A DNA stretch of 64,000 nucleotides from an uncultured Massilia sp. GTDB taxonomy: Bacteria > Pseudomonadota > Gammaproteobacteria > Burkholderiales > Burkholderiaceae. The stretch lies in assembly GCA_946481275.1 (NCBI GenBank), contig CAMLMV010000006.1, positions 62,001 through 126,000 on the forward strand. The letters run 5' to 3'. The position numbers were made by a program, and so were the translations under genes. The notes below the pieces were generated by a model. That model was not told the origin of the DNA. It made no database searches and saw only the letters and a program-made list of their open reading frames with translations. This document shows positions 39,720-47,917 of this stretch, piece after piece; positions within the stretch are counted from its first letter, which is position 1; the number at the start of each line of letters is the position of its first letter.

Positions 39720-41150
39720 ATGAGTGCTTTCCTGAATATGCGTACTACCCGTCTGTCTCCGCTCCGTCCGCACCAGCTCAAGCTCGCGGCGGTGCTGCTG
39801 TGCGCCCTCGCCACCGGCGATGTCCTGGCCCAGGCCAAGCCGGCCGCACCCGCGGCGGCCGCTCCGTCAACGAAGCCGGGCTCCGGCTTCCTGCCGCCGG
39901 CGTCGAGCAACGCCCACGTCATCGATTCCGTGTACGTGATCGTCAACGACGAAGTCATCACCAAGCGCGAAGTCGACCAGCGCATGGCCGAGATCGCCCA
40001 GCGCCTGAAGGCGCAGGGCGCGCAGATGCCGGCCGAGGAAGACCTGCGCCGCCAGGTCGTCGAAGCGATGATCACCGAACGCGCCCAGCTCCAGCTGGCC
40101 AAGGAAATGGGCGTGCGCGTCGACGACACGACGCTCGACCGCGCCATCGGCCGCATCGCCGAGAACCAGAAGATGACCGTGCAGGACATGCGCAATGCGA
40201 TGGAAAAGGACGGCCTGCCGTTCTCCCAGTTCCGCGAGCAGATCCGCAACGAGATCATGATGCAGCGCCTGATCGAGCATGAAGTCGACAGCAAGATCCA
40301 GGTGACCGACGCCGAGATCGACACGTACATGGCCGCCGAGAAGGCCGCCGCCGCCGACCGCGTGGAGATGGACATCTCGCAGATCCTCGTGCGCATCCCG
40401 GAAAACGCGTCGCCGGAACAGATCGCCGCCCGCAAGGCGCGCGCCGACGAAGTGGCGCGCCAGCTGCGCACGGGCGCGGACTTTGCCAAGATGGCCGCCA
40501 CGTATTCCGATTCGCCGGACGCGCTGAAAGGCGGTTCCGTCGGCTGGCGCGACCCGGACCGCCTGCCCCCGATCTTCGCGAGCGAACTGCACAAGCTGAA
40601 GCCGGGCCAGGTGACGCCGGTGATCCGCACGAACGTCGGCTTCCACATCATCAAGCTCGTCGACCAGCGCAAGCTGGCCGAAGCGCAGAAGGCCGACCAG
40701 GCCGTCGTGCAGCAGACGCACGCGCGCCACATCCTGCTGAAGATCACGCCGACGCAGAGCGAGGACGATGCCCGCAAGAAGCTCGCCGAGATCAAGCAGA
40801 AGATCGAGAGCAAGCAGGCGACCTTCGAAGACATGGCGCGCCAGTACTCGAACGACGGCTCGGCCTCGAAGGGCGGCGACCTGGGCTGGCTGTTCCCGGG
40901 CGACGCGATGCCGGAATTCGAGAACCCGATGAACGCGCTGAAGCCGGGTGAAGTGTCGGACATCATCAAGACGCCGCTCGGCCTGCACCTCGTCCAGGTC
41001 ATCGAGCGCAAGTCGGAAGACGTGTCGAAGGAGAAGGAACGCTCGGCCGCGCGCCAGGTCCTCACCGACCGCAAGCGCCAGGAAGCGCTGGAAGACTGGA
41101 GCCGCCAGGTCCGCGACCGCGCCTACGTCGAGTTCCGCGAGGACAAGTAA
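39720..41150 (+). CDS. surA: Periplasmic chaperone/peptidyl-prolyl isomerase SurA
   Basis: This 476-aa exported chaperone escorts outer-membrane proteins, including LptD. It has a signal peptide (hydrophobic run at 22-34, ending VLAQA), the SurA N-domain ([20 protein letters not shown]), and two parvulin domains, one starting near [17 protein letters not shown] and one near [16 protein letters not shown], each with a GGSVGW or GGDLGW loop. Its stop overlaps the pdxA start (TAATG). Confidence 0.95.
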   Translation: MSAFLNMRTTRLSPLRPHQLKLAAVLLCALATGDVLAQAKPAAPAAAAPSTKPGSGFLPPASSNAHVIDSVYVIVNDEVITKREVDQRMAEIAQRLKAQGAQMPAEEDLRRQVVEAMITERAQLQLAKEMGVRVDDTTLDRAIGRIAENQKMTVQDMRNAMEKDGLPFSQFREQIRNEIMMQRLIEHEVDSKIQVTDAEIDTYMAAEKAAAADRVEMDISQILVRIPENASPEQIAARKARADEVARQLRTGADFAKMAATYSDSPDALKGGSVGWRDPDRLPPIFASELHKLKPGQVTPVIRTNVGFHIIKLVDQRKLAEAQKADQAVVQQTHARHILLKITPTQSEDDARKKLAEIKQKIESKQATFEDMARQYSNDGSASKGGDLGWLFPGDAMPEFENPMNALKPGEVSDIIKTPLGLHLVQVIERKSEDVSKEKERSAARQVLTDRKRQEALEDWSRQVRDRAYVEFREDK

Positions 41151-42196
41151 TGGTGGTGAGCCCACGTCCCACGCTGGCGGTCACGGTCGGCGAGCCGGCC
41201 GGCATCGGTCCGGAGATCTCGATCCGCGCCGCGTGGGCGCTGCGCGGCGAGGCCCGCTGCGTGCTCGTGGGCGACGCCGCCTTTTTGTCCCTCACGGCGA
41301 GCCTGATCGACCCGGCCATCCGCCTGTCCGCGATCTCCACGCTGGCGCTGCGCCACAGCGGCCTGCCGCACTTCGGCCCGGACGTGATCCCCGTCGTCGA
41401 CGTGCCGCTCGATGCGCACGTCGTGCCGGGCAAGCTGGACGCTGCCAACGGCCGCGCCGTGCTGGCCACGCTCGATCTCGCGATCGAGGGTACGCAAGCC
41501 GGCTGGTGGGATGCCATCGTCACGGCACCGCTGCAGAAGAGCACCATCAACGATGCGGGCGTCGCGTTTTCCGGCCACACGGAATACCTGGCCGAGAAGA
41601 CGGGCACGCCGAAAGTCGTCATGATGCTCGCCGGATCTCCGGGCAATGATCAGCCTTACCTGCGCGTGGCGCTGGCCACGACGCACCTGCCCTTGAAAGA
41701 CGTGGCGGCGGCGCTCACGCGCGACACCCTCACGCAGGTGCTGGACATCCTGCACGCCGACCTCGTGCGCAAGTTCGGCGTCGCGGCGCCGCGGATCCTC
41801 GTGACGGGCCTGAACCCGCACGCGGGCGAGAACGGCTATCTCGGCCGCGAAGAGATCGACGTCATCACGCCCGTGCTGGAAGACGCGCGCACGCGCGGCA
41901 TCGACGCGCGCGGCCCGTATCCGGCCGACACGCTGTTCCAGCCGAAGTACCTGCAGGACGCCGACGCCGTGCTGGCCATGTACCACGACCAGGGCCTGCC
42001 CGTGCTCAAGCACGCGACGTTCGGCCGCGGCGTCAACATCACCCTCGGCCTGCCGCTGATCCGTACGTCCGTCGACCACGGCACGGCGCTCGATCTCGCT
42101 GCCCAAGGCCTCGGCCAGGCCGATTGCGGCAGCATGGAAGAGGCGATCCGCGTCGCGCTCTCCATGGTGCGCGCGCAACAGCAACAATCCGCATAA
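41150..42196 (+). CDS. pdxA: 4-hydroxythreonine-4-phosphate dehydrogenase
   Basis: This 348-aa dehydrogenase of the pyridoxal 5'-phosphate pathway oxidises 4-phosphohydroxy-L-threonine. It starts with [19 protein letters not shown]. The metal-binding His residues lie in [26 protein letters not shown] and [11 protein letters not shown]. It overlaps surA by one base and is followed by ksgA 4 bases later, the conserved proteobacterial order. Confidence 0.96.
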   Translation: MVVSPRPTLAVTVGEPAGIGPEISIRAAWALRGEARCVLVGDAAFLSLTASLIDPAIRLSAISTLALRHSGLPHFGPDVIPVVDVPLDAHVVPGKLDAANGRAVLATLDLAIEGTQAGWWDAIVTAPLQKSTINDAGVAFSGHTEYLAEKTGTPKVVMMLAGSPGNDQPYLRVALATTHLPLKDVAAALTRDTLTQVLDILHADLVRKFGVAAPRILVTGLNPHAGENGYLGREEIDVITPVLEDARTRGIDARGPYPADTLFQPKYLQDADAVLAMYHDQGLPVLKHATFGRGVNITLGLPLIRTSVDHGTALDLAAQGLGQADCGSMEEAIRVALSMVRAQQQQSA

Positions 42197-42200
42197 GACC

Positions 42201-42980
42201 ATGAAACACGTAGCCCGCAAGCGCTTCGGCCAGAACTTCCTGACCGACGACCACGTCCTCCACAACATCATCGAAGGCATCGACCCCCGCCGCGGCGACA
42301 CCATGGTCGAAATCGGCCCGGGCCTGGCCGCGATGACGGCGCTGCTGCTCAAGGAGCTCGACCACATGCACGTGGTGGAGCTGGACCGCGACCTCGTCGC
42401 GCGCCTGGAAAAAGCGTATCCGCGCGAGCGGCTGACCATCCACTCGGGCGACGCGCTGAAATTCGATTTCGGCAGCATCCCGGTCCCGGAAGGGAAGAAG
42501 CTGCGCGTGGTGGGCAACCTGCCGTACAACATCTCCAGCCCGCTGCTGTTCCACCTGGCCGACTTCGCCCACCTCGTCGAGGACCAGCACTTCATGCTGC
42601 AGAAAGAGGTCGTGGAACGCATGGTGGCGGAGCCGGGCACGAAAGCGTATAGCCGCCTGTCCGTGATGCTGCAGTGGCGCTACGACATGGCGATGCTGTT
42701 CGTCGTGCCGCCGACGGCGTTCGATCCGCCGCCGCAAGTCGATTCCGCCATCGTGCGCATGGTGCCGACGAAGCGCCAGCTGCCGGCCGACGCGGCCACG
42801 CTTGGCGCCGTCGTGCAGAAGGCGTTCTCGCAGCGCCGCAAGGTGATCCGCAACTGCGTGGCCGGCATGTTCACCGAACAGCAGCTCGTCGATGCGGGCA
42901 TCGATCCGGGCGCCCGTCCGGAAGCCGTGGGGCTCGAGCAGTACGTGGCGCTGGCCAACATCCTCAAGCCGCAGGCCTGA
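42201..42980 (+). CDS. ksgA: 16S rRNA dimethyladenosine transferase (KsgA/RsmA)
   Basis: This 259-aa enzyme dimethylates A1518 and A1519 of 16S rRNA in late 30S assembly. [18 protein letters not shown] leads into the SAM motif [15 protein letters not shown], and the target-base motif [14 protein letters not shown] is intact. Length is normal. It ends the lptD operon and converges with the anti-sigma gene (14-base gap). Confidence 0.97.
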   Translation: MKHVARKRFGQNFLTDDHVLHNIIEGIDPRRGDTMVEIGPGLAAMTALLLKELDHMHVVELDRDLVARLEKAYPRERLTIHSGDALKFDFGSIPVPEGKKLRVVGNLPYNISSPLLFHLADFAHLVEDQHFMLQKEVVERMVAEPGTKAYSRLSVMLQWRYDMAMLFVVPPTAFDPPPQVDSAIVRMVPTKRQLPADAATLGAVVQKAFSQRRKVIRNCVAGMFTEQQLVDAGIDPGARPEAVGLEQYVALANILKPQA

Positions 42981-42994
42981 TCAACGCGCGCTCA

Positions 42995-43696
42995 TTACTG
43001 GATTCCCTTCCAACCGCGCGCCCGCGCCGCTTCTTCTCCCGCCGCGTCGAGCGGCTTGTCCGCGATGCGCGCGTCGATCGCATCCAGCACGGCCGGCGGC
43101 AACGCGCTGCCGGCCTGGCGGTAGCCGCCCGCCGCTTCTTTTTCCGCCTCGGCCAGCACGGGAATCTTCCACTGTCCGCCTTCACGGCACGCGAGGCCGG
43201 CGGACGTGCCCATGACGAAGCTCCGGCAATACCGATTGTCGCGGGCGGCGAAGCTGACGCCGACCTGCACCGCGCCATCCGTCCTGCCGCCGACCTGGCG
43301 GTCGAGCGCGGACGCCAGTTCCCCGCGTGCCACCACCTGGTTGCCGTTGCCGGCGATGGCGGGGCCGCCGCCGGGGATCATCTTCCCGGCCATGACGCCG
43401 ACGACGAGCGTGGCCGCCAGCGCGCCCCATTCCGGCCACGACCAGCGCCGGCGTTTTTCACGCACGGCTTCGAGCGATACCACGTTCGCGGGCGCCGCCG
43501 GCTGCAGCCGCGCGGGCACGGGCTCGTCGAGGATGCCGGCAAAGGCGGCGGCCACGTCCGCGCGCAGCGCGCTGTGGCGCTCCACGGCGGCGGCGATGGC
43601 GGGATCGGTGCGCATCGCCTGCTCGATGGCGGCCCGTTCGGCGGGATCGAGTTCGCCGTCGGCATAGGCCATCAGGGTCTCGTCGGAATAAGTCAT
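42995..43696 (-). CDS. Anti-sigma factor (membrane-anchored)
   Basis: This 233-aa protein has an N-terminal anti-sigma domain (MAYADGELDPAERAAIEQAM), one membrane helix at about 92-110 (ALAATLVVGVMAGKMIP) and a periplasmic domain with two Cys. The zinc-finger His/Cys set of ZAS proteins is not complete. Its ATG overlaps the stop of the sigma factor gene (ATGA at 43693), the standard sigma/anti-sigma arrangement. Proteolysis or a signal in the periplasm would free the sigma factor. The signal is unknown. Confidence 0.88.
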   Translation of the reverse strand: MTYSDETLMAYADGELDPAERAAIEQAMRTDPAIAAAVERHSALRADVAAAFAGILDEPVPARLQPAAPANVVSLEAVREKRRRWSWPEWGALAATLVVGVMAGKMIPGGGPAIAGNGNQVVARGELASALDRQVGGRTDGAVQVGVSFAARDNRYCRSFVMGTSAGLACREGGQWKIPVLAEAEKEAAGGYRQAGSALPPAVLDAIDARIADKPLDAAGEEAARARGWKGIQ

Positions 43697-44181
43697 GGTG
43701 TCCTTCGTGTCGGGTCGGCGAGCAACTGCTGCAGGGCGTCGCGGGCGCGCGCGAGGCGGCTGGTGAGCGTCCCCACGGGGATCTCCAGCACGTCGGCCGC
43801 TTCCTTGTACGGCAGGCCGTCCACGAGCACGAGGCCGACGACGAGCCGGTGCTCCTCGGACAGCAGGCTGATCGCCTTCTGGAGCGCGAGCCGCTGCTGG
43901 TGCGCCTGCGCCGTGTCGTCGCCCACGTGTTCGCCTTCCTCTTCGGGCGCGAACAACTCAGCGCGCCGCGTCCGGCTGCGCACTTCGTCGATCCACGCGT
44001 TCTTGATGATCCGGAACAGCCAGCTGTCGAGCCGCGTGCCCGGTTCCCACTGTTCGCTGCGGCCGAGCGCGCGCTCCATCGCGATCTGGACGAGGTCGTC
44101 CGCGTCTTCGCGATGAAAGGTCAGCGCCCGCGCGAAGCGGCGCATGCGGGGCAGCAGGGCGGCAATCTCGTCGGCAAGCAT
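43693..44181 (-). CDS. ECF RNA polymerase sigma factor
   Basis: This 162-aa sigma-70-family factor contains only regions 2 and 4. Region 2 is RARALTFHREDADDLVQ-like (ALTFHREDADDLVQIAMERA, then DSWLFRIIKNAWIDEVR) and region 4 is LPYKEAADVLEIPVGTLTSR followed by LARARDAL. It is cotranscribed with its anti-sigma factor and divergent from a secreted subtilase at 44273. A 9-bp hairpin (44205-44228) lies in its upstream region. Autoregulation is typical but no ECF promoter could be assigned with confidence. Confidence 0.93.
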   Translation of the reverse strand: MLADEIAALLPRMRRFARALTFHREDADDLVQIAMERALGRSEQWEPGTRLDSWLFRIIKNAWIDEVRSRTRRAELFAPEEEGEHVGDDTAQAHQQRLALQKAISLLSEEHRLVVGLVLVDGLPYKEAADVLEIPVGTLTSRLARARDALQQLLADPTRRTP

Positions 44182-44204
44182 GGTGTCTTTGAGGTAAACG
44201 ATCC

Positions 44205-44228
44205 GCGCAGGGATTTTCTTCCCTGCGC
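44205..44228. repeat. Perfect 9-bp hairpin upstream of the sigma gene
   Basis: GCGCAGGGA (44205-44213) and TCCCTGCGC (44220-44228) with a 6-nt loop, 24 bases before the sigma start codon. No T run follows on either strand, so it is not a terminator; a leader hairpin or protein site is possible. Confidence 0.6.
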
Positions 44229-44272
44229 CGTTCGTTGATCAGGTATTCCGTCTCATCATATATGATCTTTCC

Positions 44273-45550
44273 ATGAAATTCCCTTCCGTAAATATGCGTG
44301 CTGTCCTTGCCGTGGCGCTGTTGTGCGGGACGGCCTCCGCGCACGCGCAGCTGGGTTTGCCGTCGCTGCCGCTGCCTGGCCGCATCGGCCCGCTGGGGCT
44401 GGACGGGGTGCGCCGGCCGGTCGACCGGTTGCTCGACCGGGCGCCGTTGCCGGATCTCGGCAGCCTGCGCCTCGACACCGTCCGGCGCCTGCTGCGCGAC
44501 CATCCGGACCAGGTCGAGGCCGACCCGCGCGGCGAACCCGCCTTGCGCGGTGAGGTGCTGGCCGGATCGCCATCGGAGGCGGCCTTGCAGGCGGCGCGCG
44601 ACGCGGGCGCGGCGGTCGTGCGCGACGAAGTGCTGCCGGGGCTGGAGGAGCGCATCGTGGTGCTGCGCCTGCCGGCCGGCGCGTCGACGGCGGCCATGGT
44701 CGAGCGGCTGCGCGCCATCGATCCGGCAGGCAGCTACGATTTCAATCATGTCTACACGGGCAGCGGGGCGGCGGGCGGTGTGCCGGCCGGCGAGGCGCGC
44801 GCCGTGCGCATCGGCCTCGTCGACAGCGGCGTCGACGGCGCGCACCCCGTGTTCGAGGATGCCGTCATCACGCGCTGGGGCTGCGGCGGCCAGGTGCTTC
44901 CCGCGCCGCACGGCACGGCGGTTGCGGCGTTGATGGTCGGGCGCTCCGACTACCTGCGCGGCGCGGCGCCGGGCGCGAGCCTGTACGCGGCCGACGTGTA
45001 CTGCGGCAGCCCGGTGGGCGGCGCGGCCGACCGCATCGCCGCGGCGCTGGGCTGGCTGGACCAGCAGGACGTCGGCGTCGTGAACATCAGCCTCGTCGGA
45101 CCGGCGAATGCGTTGCTGGCGCGGGCCGTCGCCGCCATGCAGGCGCGGGGGCACCTGCTCGTGGCCGCCGTCGGCAACGACGGGCCGGCGGCCCCGCCGC
45201 TGTATCCGGCCAGTTATCCCGGCGTCGTCGGCGTGACGGGCGTCGACCGGCGCGGCCGGCCGCTGCCGGAAGCGGCGCGGGGGCCGCAAGTGAAATTCGC
45301 CGCGCCGGGCAGCCAGATGGTCAGTGCGGCGCCGGGCACGCCGCCGTACCGCCAGGTGCGCGGCACGTCGTTCGCGGCGCCCATCGTCGCGGCCCTGCTG
45401 GCACAGCGCCTGCCCCGGCCGGATCGGGCCGCCGCCGCGCGCGCCGTGGATGCGCTGGCGCGCGAGGCCGGCGGTGCCGTCGCGAACGAGGAAACCGGGT
45501 ATGGCGTGGTCGGCGCGAACCTGCGCACGGATCCGGCGGAGCTGCGGTAA
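44273..45550 (+). CDS. Secreted S8 (subtilisin-like) serine protease
   Basis: This 425-aa protease has a signal peptide (about 1-26, ending AHAQ), a prodomain to about 170 and a compact catalytic domain. The triad is intact: Asp184 in GLVDSGVDGAHP, His213 in APHGTAVAAL and Ser366 in GTSFAAPIVAAL, with the oxyanion Asn302 in AVGNDGP. ATG 44294 is an alternative start. It is divergent from the ECF sigma/anti-sigma pair and may be in its regulon. A likely terminator lies 15 bases after the stop. Confidence 0.92.
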   Translation: MKFPSVNMRAVLAVALLCGTASAHAQLGLPSLPLPGRIGPLGLDGVRRPVDRLLDRAPLPDLGSLRLDTVRRLLRDHPDQVEADPRGEPALRGEVLAGSPSEAALQAARDAGAAVVRDEVLPGLEERIVVLRLPAGASTAAMVERLRAIDPAGSYDFNHVYTGSGAAGGVPAGEARAVRIGLVDSGVDGAHPVFEDAVITRWGCGGQVLPAPHGTAVAALMVGRSDYLRGAAPGASLYAADVYCGSPVGGAADRIAAALGWLDQQDVGVVNISLVGPANALLARAVAAMQARGHLLVAAVGNDGPAAPPLYPASYPGVVGVTGVDRRGRPLPEAARGPQVKFAAPGSQMVSAAPGTPPYRQVRGTSFAAPIVAALLAQRLPRPDRAAAARAVDALAREAGGAVANEETGYGVVGANLRTDPAELR

Positions 45551-45564
45551 AAATTTTTTTGAAG

Positions 45565-45597
45565 CGGATGGAAGAAATCGGCGAGCCCATCCGTTTT
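45565..45597 (+). terminator. Probable terminator of the S8 protease
   Basis: CGGATGG (45565-45571) and CCATCCG (45587-45593) form a 7-bp stem with a 15-nt loop, followed by TTTTCCTT. The loop is long, so confidence is moderate. Confidence 0.5.
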
Positions 45598-45644
45598 CCT
45601 TGTATCGGCGGTGACATCCACCGCCCCATCACAAGGAGAACTTC

Positions 45645-46229
45645 ATGAAAGCCAAATACCTCGCCCTCGTCATCGCCCTCGGTATCGCGACCCAGGCGCA
45701 CGCTCAACTGCTCGGCGGCCGGCTCGGCGGCTCGCTCGGCGGTTCCATCGGCGGCCTGGGCGGAATGAGCGGGATGAACGACATGGGCCGCATGCACACG
45801 ATGGGAGGCACGTTGCGCGACGAGACGGCTGGCCGCGCGAGCCGCGCCACCACCCAGCCGGCAGCCGAGAGCGCACCCGCGCAGCGGCCGGGCCTGCTCG
45901 CCGGTGCCGGTAGCCTGGCCGGGAATGCGGGCGGCGGCAGCTCGGCCCGTGCGGACGGATCCGGCTCGGCCAGCGTGGACGGCGGTGCGGTCACCGGGGC
46001 ACTCGGCGGTGCCGCGGGCGCGGCAGGGCAGGCACGCGACCGTGTGGCGGGCGCCGGCAGCGAAGCGGCAGGCACGGCCCGCGGTGCCGTCGGTTCCGTC
46101 CGCGACACGGCATCGTCCATGAACGGCAGCGTGGCCGTCGAGGGCAGCGCAAACGGCTCGGCGACGGGCAGCGCGGGCGGTTCGGGCACGGGCGCGAGCC
46201 AGGCATCGGGTACCGCGTCGCGTCCGTAA
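45645..46229 (+). CDS. Gly/Ala/Ser-rich exported protein of unknown function
   Basis: This 194-aa protein has a clear signal peptide (MKAKYLALVIALGIATQAHA) and a low-complexity mature part. First come Gly-Leu repeats (LLGGRLGGSLGGSIGGLGGM) followed by Met-rich residues, then Ala/Gly/Ser stretches with spaced Arg and Asp (GAAGQARDRVAGAGSEAAG), ending in Ser/Gly/Thr repeats. There are no cysteines and no known domain. ATG 45645 has AAGGAG upstream. It follows the protease with the same direction. It could be a surface or matrix protein, or a substrate of the protease, but this is guesswork. Confidence 0.7.
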   Translation: MKAKYLALVIALGIATQAHAQLLGGRLGGSLGGSIGGLGGMSGMNDMGRMHTMGGTLRDETAGRASRATTQPAAESAPAQRPGLLAGAGSLAGNAGGGSSARADGSGSASVDGGAVTGALGGAAGAAGQARDRVAGAGSEAAGTARGAVGSVRDTASSMNGSVAVEGSANGSATGSAGGSGTGASQASGTASRP

Positions 46230-46235
46230 GAGGGG

Positions 46236-46988
46236 TTACAGCCGTCCCTGCCAGTAGCGGCGCGCCTTGTCGAACACGCGCGCGCCGATCTTTCTTCCCG
46301 CGTCCTGGCCCGGCCCCGGTCCGGCTTGCCGGGCCACGTCCGTGAACGTGGCCCCATCCAGCCTGTCGCTGCCCGTGAAGCGGCGCAGCACCTCGGCGGC
46401 CGCAAGGGCGGCGCAAACGCCATCGCGCGCGGCGTCGTCGGCGTCGGCCAGCGCATTGGCCAGCACGAAAAACATCAGCACGTCGCGGTCGTCGTCATGG
46501 CCGTCGCGGATGGACACGCGCTGCGCCACGTCGCACCAGACCGCGGCGAGCGCCAGCGGCTGTGCGGCGGCGGCCGGGCGGATCTCGGCCGGCATCAGCG
46601 CGAACGGCTGGTCACGGTGGCGGACGTCGAGCAGCGCCGCCGCCTGCACGCGTCCGATGCCCTCCGGCGTGAACAGACCGGCATCCGTACTCGGCCCGGC
46701 GTCCCGGCCGGCGAGGATGGCATGGGCCGCATGACCCATTGCGGCGGCCTTGCCGGCGGCATCGCGCGCGGCATGCGGCAGCCGCACGGCCACGCCGTGC
46801 GCGGTCTGGCGGGCGTTATCGTCGTACGCCGCCCACGCGTTGTACATGCAGGTATGCACGAGGGCGAGCGCACGCGCGGGCGGCTCGGCGCCGAGCGTGC
46901 GTAGTGCCAGCGCATTCCAGGCCCGCACCGTCGCCAGGGGCCTTTCAGTCCCGTTTGCCCCAAGTTCCAGGATGTTCAGCCGATCCAT
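46236..46988 (-). CDS. Vanadium-haloperoxidase-like protein lacking the PAP2 active site
   Basis: This 250-aa protein resembles bacterial vanadium haloperoxidase/DUF6851 proteins at both ends. Near the N-terminus it has RALALVHTCMYNAWAAYDD; later come DVLMFFVLANALADADDAA, AAAEVLRRFTGSDRLDG and the C-terminal GRKIGARVFDKARRYWQG. Full-length relatives have, between the second and third of these, the metal-oxoanion site (a Lys/Arg-rich strand and a Ser-Gly-His-Ser motif); here that segment is missing. No signal peptide is seen. ATG 46988 follows AAGGGGG. It may be a catalytically dead remnant or a shortened functional form. Family recognition is by pattern memory only. Confidence 0.6.
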   Translation of the reverse strand: MDRLNILELGANGTERPLATVRAWNALALRTLGAEPPARALALVHTCMYNAWAAYDDNARQTAHGVAVRLPHAARDAAGKAAAMGHAAHAILAGRDAGPSTDAGLFTPEGIGRVQAAALLDVRHRDQPFALMPAEIRPAAAAQPLALAAVWCDVAQRVSIRDGHDDDRDVLMFFVLANALADADDAARDGVCAALAAAEVLRRFTGSDRLDGATFTDVARQAGPGPGQDAGRKIGARVFDKARRYWQGRL

Positions 46989-47203
46989 GTAGCCCCCTTT
47001 GTGCCCTCGAGGAGTATCGCCAGCGAATCCGGTCCGGCTGTTGAGCGTCCTCATGCGTCAGCTGCTCATGCCGCAACGCACCATCCGCTTTTTGGACCCT
47101 TCATCCTGCTTTTTTTACGTTTCGTCGCACGCCGCTGGAAGGGAAGGGGGCGTGCGCCTAAAGTGACACCATCAACGAAACGAACCTTTCAAGGAGAAGC
47201 AAA

Positions 47204-47383
47204 ATGAACGTCCTCAAACACATGGAAGCCATCTTCCTCGCCGCCGCCGTCCTCGTGGGTGTGACGGGTGCCGCACACGCCGCCAGCATCGCCAAGCACG
47301 AGCGCTACGACGCGCAGGTGACGATCGAAGGCCAGCAGATGGCCGTCGTCAAAGTGACCGCGAAGCGCCTCGGCACCATCTGA
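47204..47383 (+). CDS. 59-aa exported micro-protein (tandem copy 1)
   Basis: ATG 47204 has a strong ribosome site (AAGGAG at 47191-47196, 7-base gap). The 59 residues start MNVLKHMEAIFLAAAVLVGV and have a signal peptide ending AHA, leaving a mature peptide of about 30 residues: ASIAKHERYDAQVTIEGQQM, then AVVKVTAKRLGTI. It has no cysteines. A second gene exactly 200 bases further is nearly the same. No known family was recognised. The mature part is basic and could be an adhesive, signalling or antimicrobial peptide; nothing in the sequence decides this. Confidence 0.75.
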   Translation: MNVLKHMEAIFLAAAVLVGVTGAAHAASIAKHERYDAQVTIEGQQMAVVKVTAKRLGTI

Positions 47384-47403
47384 ACACGTCAGGGAGAACG
47401 CAA

Positions 47404-47574
47404 ATGAACATCATCAAGAACATGGAAGCCATCTTCCTCGCCGCCGCCGTCCTCGTGGGCGTCACCAGCGCCGCGCACGCCGCCAGCGTCGCCAAGCACG
47501 AGCGCTACGATGCGCAGGTGACGATCGAAGGCCAGCAGATGGCCGTCGTCAAAGTGACCGCGAAGCGCCTGTAA
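47404..47574 (+). CDS. 56-aa exported micro-protein (tandem copy 2)
   Basis: This second copy starts MNIIKNMEAIFLAAAVLVGV and shares about nine tenths of its residues with copy 1, including the whole stretch KHERYDAQVTIEGQQMAVVK. It ends three residues earlier (KRL then stop). GGGAGAACGCAA precedes the ATG. The two DNA copies also agree closely, differing mostly at the 5' end, at the signal-peptide cleavage region and at the last codons, so the duplication is recent or kept alike by conversion. Confidence 0.75.
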   Translation: MNIIKNMEAIFLAAAVLVGVTSAAHAASVAKHERYDAQVTIEGQQMAVVKVTAKRL

Positions 47575-47917
47575 CACCGAATTGGAAACCGCTGCCGCCC
47601 GGCAGTGAAGACGAAGAACGCGCAGCTCGAGAGCGCCGTTCGGACCAGGCCCCAGAGGCCGATCGCACCAGACCCTACCGGCACCTCCGCCGGCATCCCG
47701 CAGACCTGGACCAGCCGCGACGCCATGCCGCCGCAGGGACGCTTGTTGCCGTATGGGCGAAAAAAAAGCCCGCTGTTGAGGCGGGCTTAAATCCAATTCT
47801 TTCTGAGGAGAGTTGGAGGAGACAGGTGCATTATGCTGCGCTACAGCATATCAATCCAATTTTTGTTTCGCATATTCGTTATAAGAAATTGCGATATCTC
47901 AACCAATCTCCCTGGGC
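47575..47917. other. Gene-free stretch with a minus-strand terminator
   Basis: These 343 bases lie between the micro-protein genes and the lipoprotein stop codon. I see only the terminator at 47760-47788. Open frames here have no ribosome site or recognisable protein. The part next to the lipoprotein gene (47815-47917) is AT-rich. Confidence 0.55.
47760..47788 (-). terminator. Rho-independent terminator of the lipoprotein operon
   Basis: AAGCCCGC (47766-47773) and GCGGGCTT (47781-47788), 7-nt loop, followed on the minus strand by a run of eight T. It lies 130 bases past the lipoprotein stop codon, giving an unusually long 3' untranslated tail. Confidence 0.75.

Noticed and set aside
44205..44228. 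Hairpin as a terminator
   Set aside because: No T-run on either strand after the stem.
47605..47790. Short plus-strand open frame after the micro-proteins
   Set aside because: No ribosome site, runs into the A-tract and terminator, no similarity to the tandem pair.
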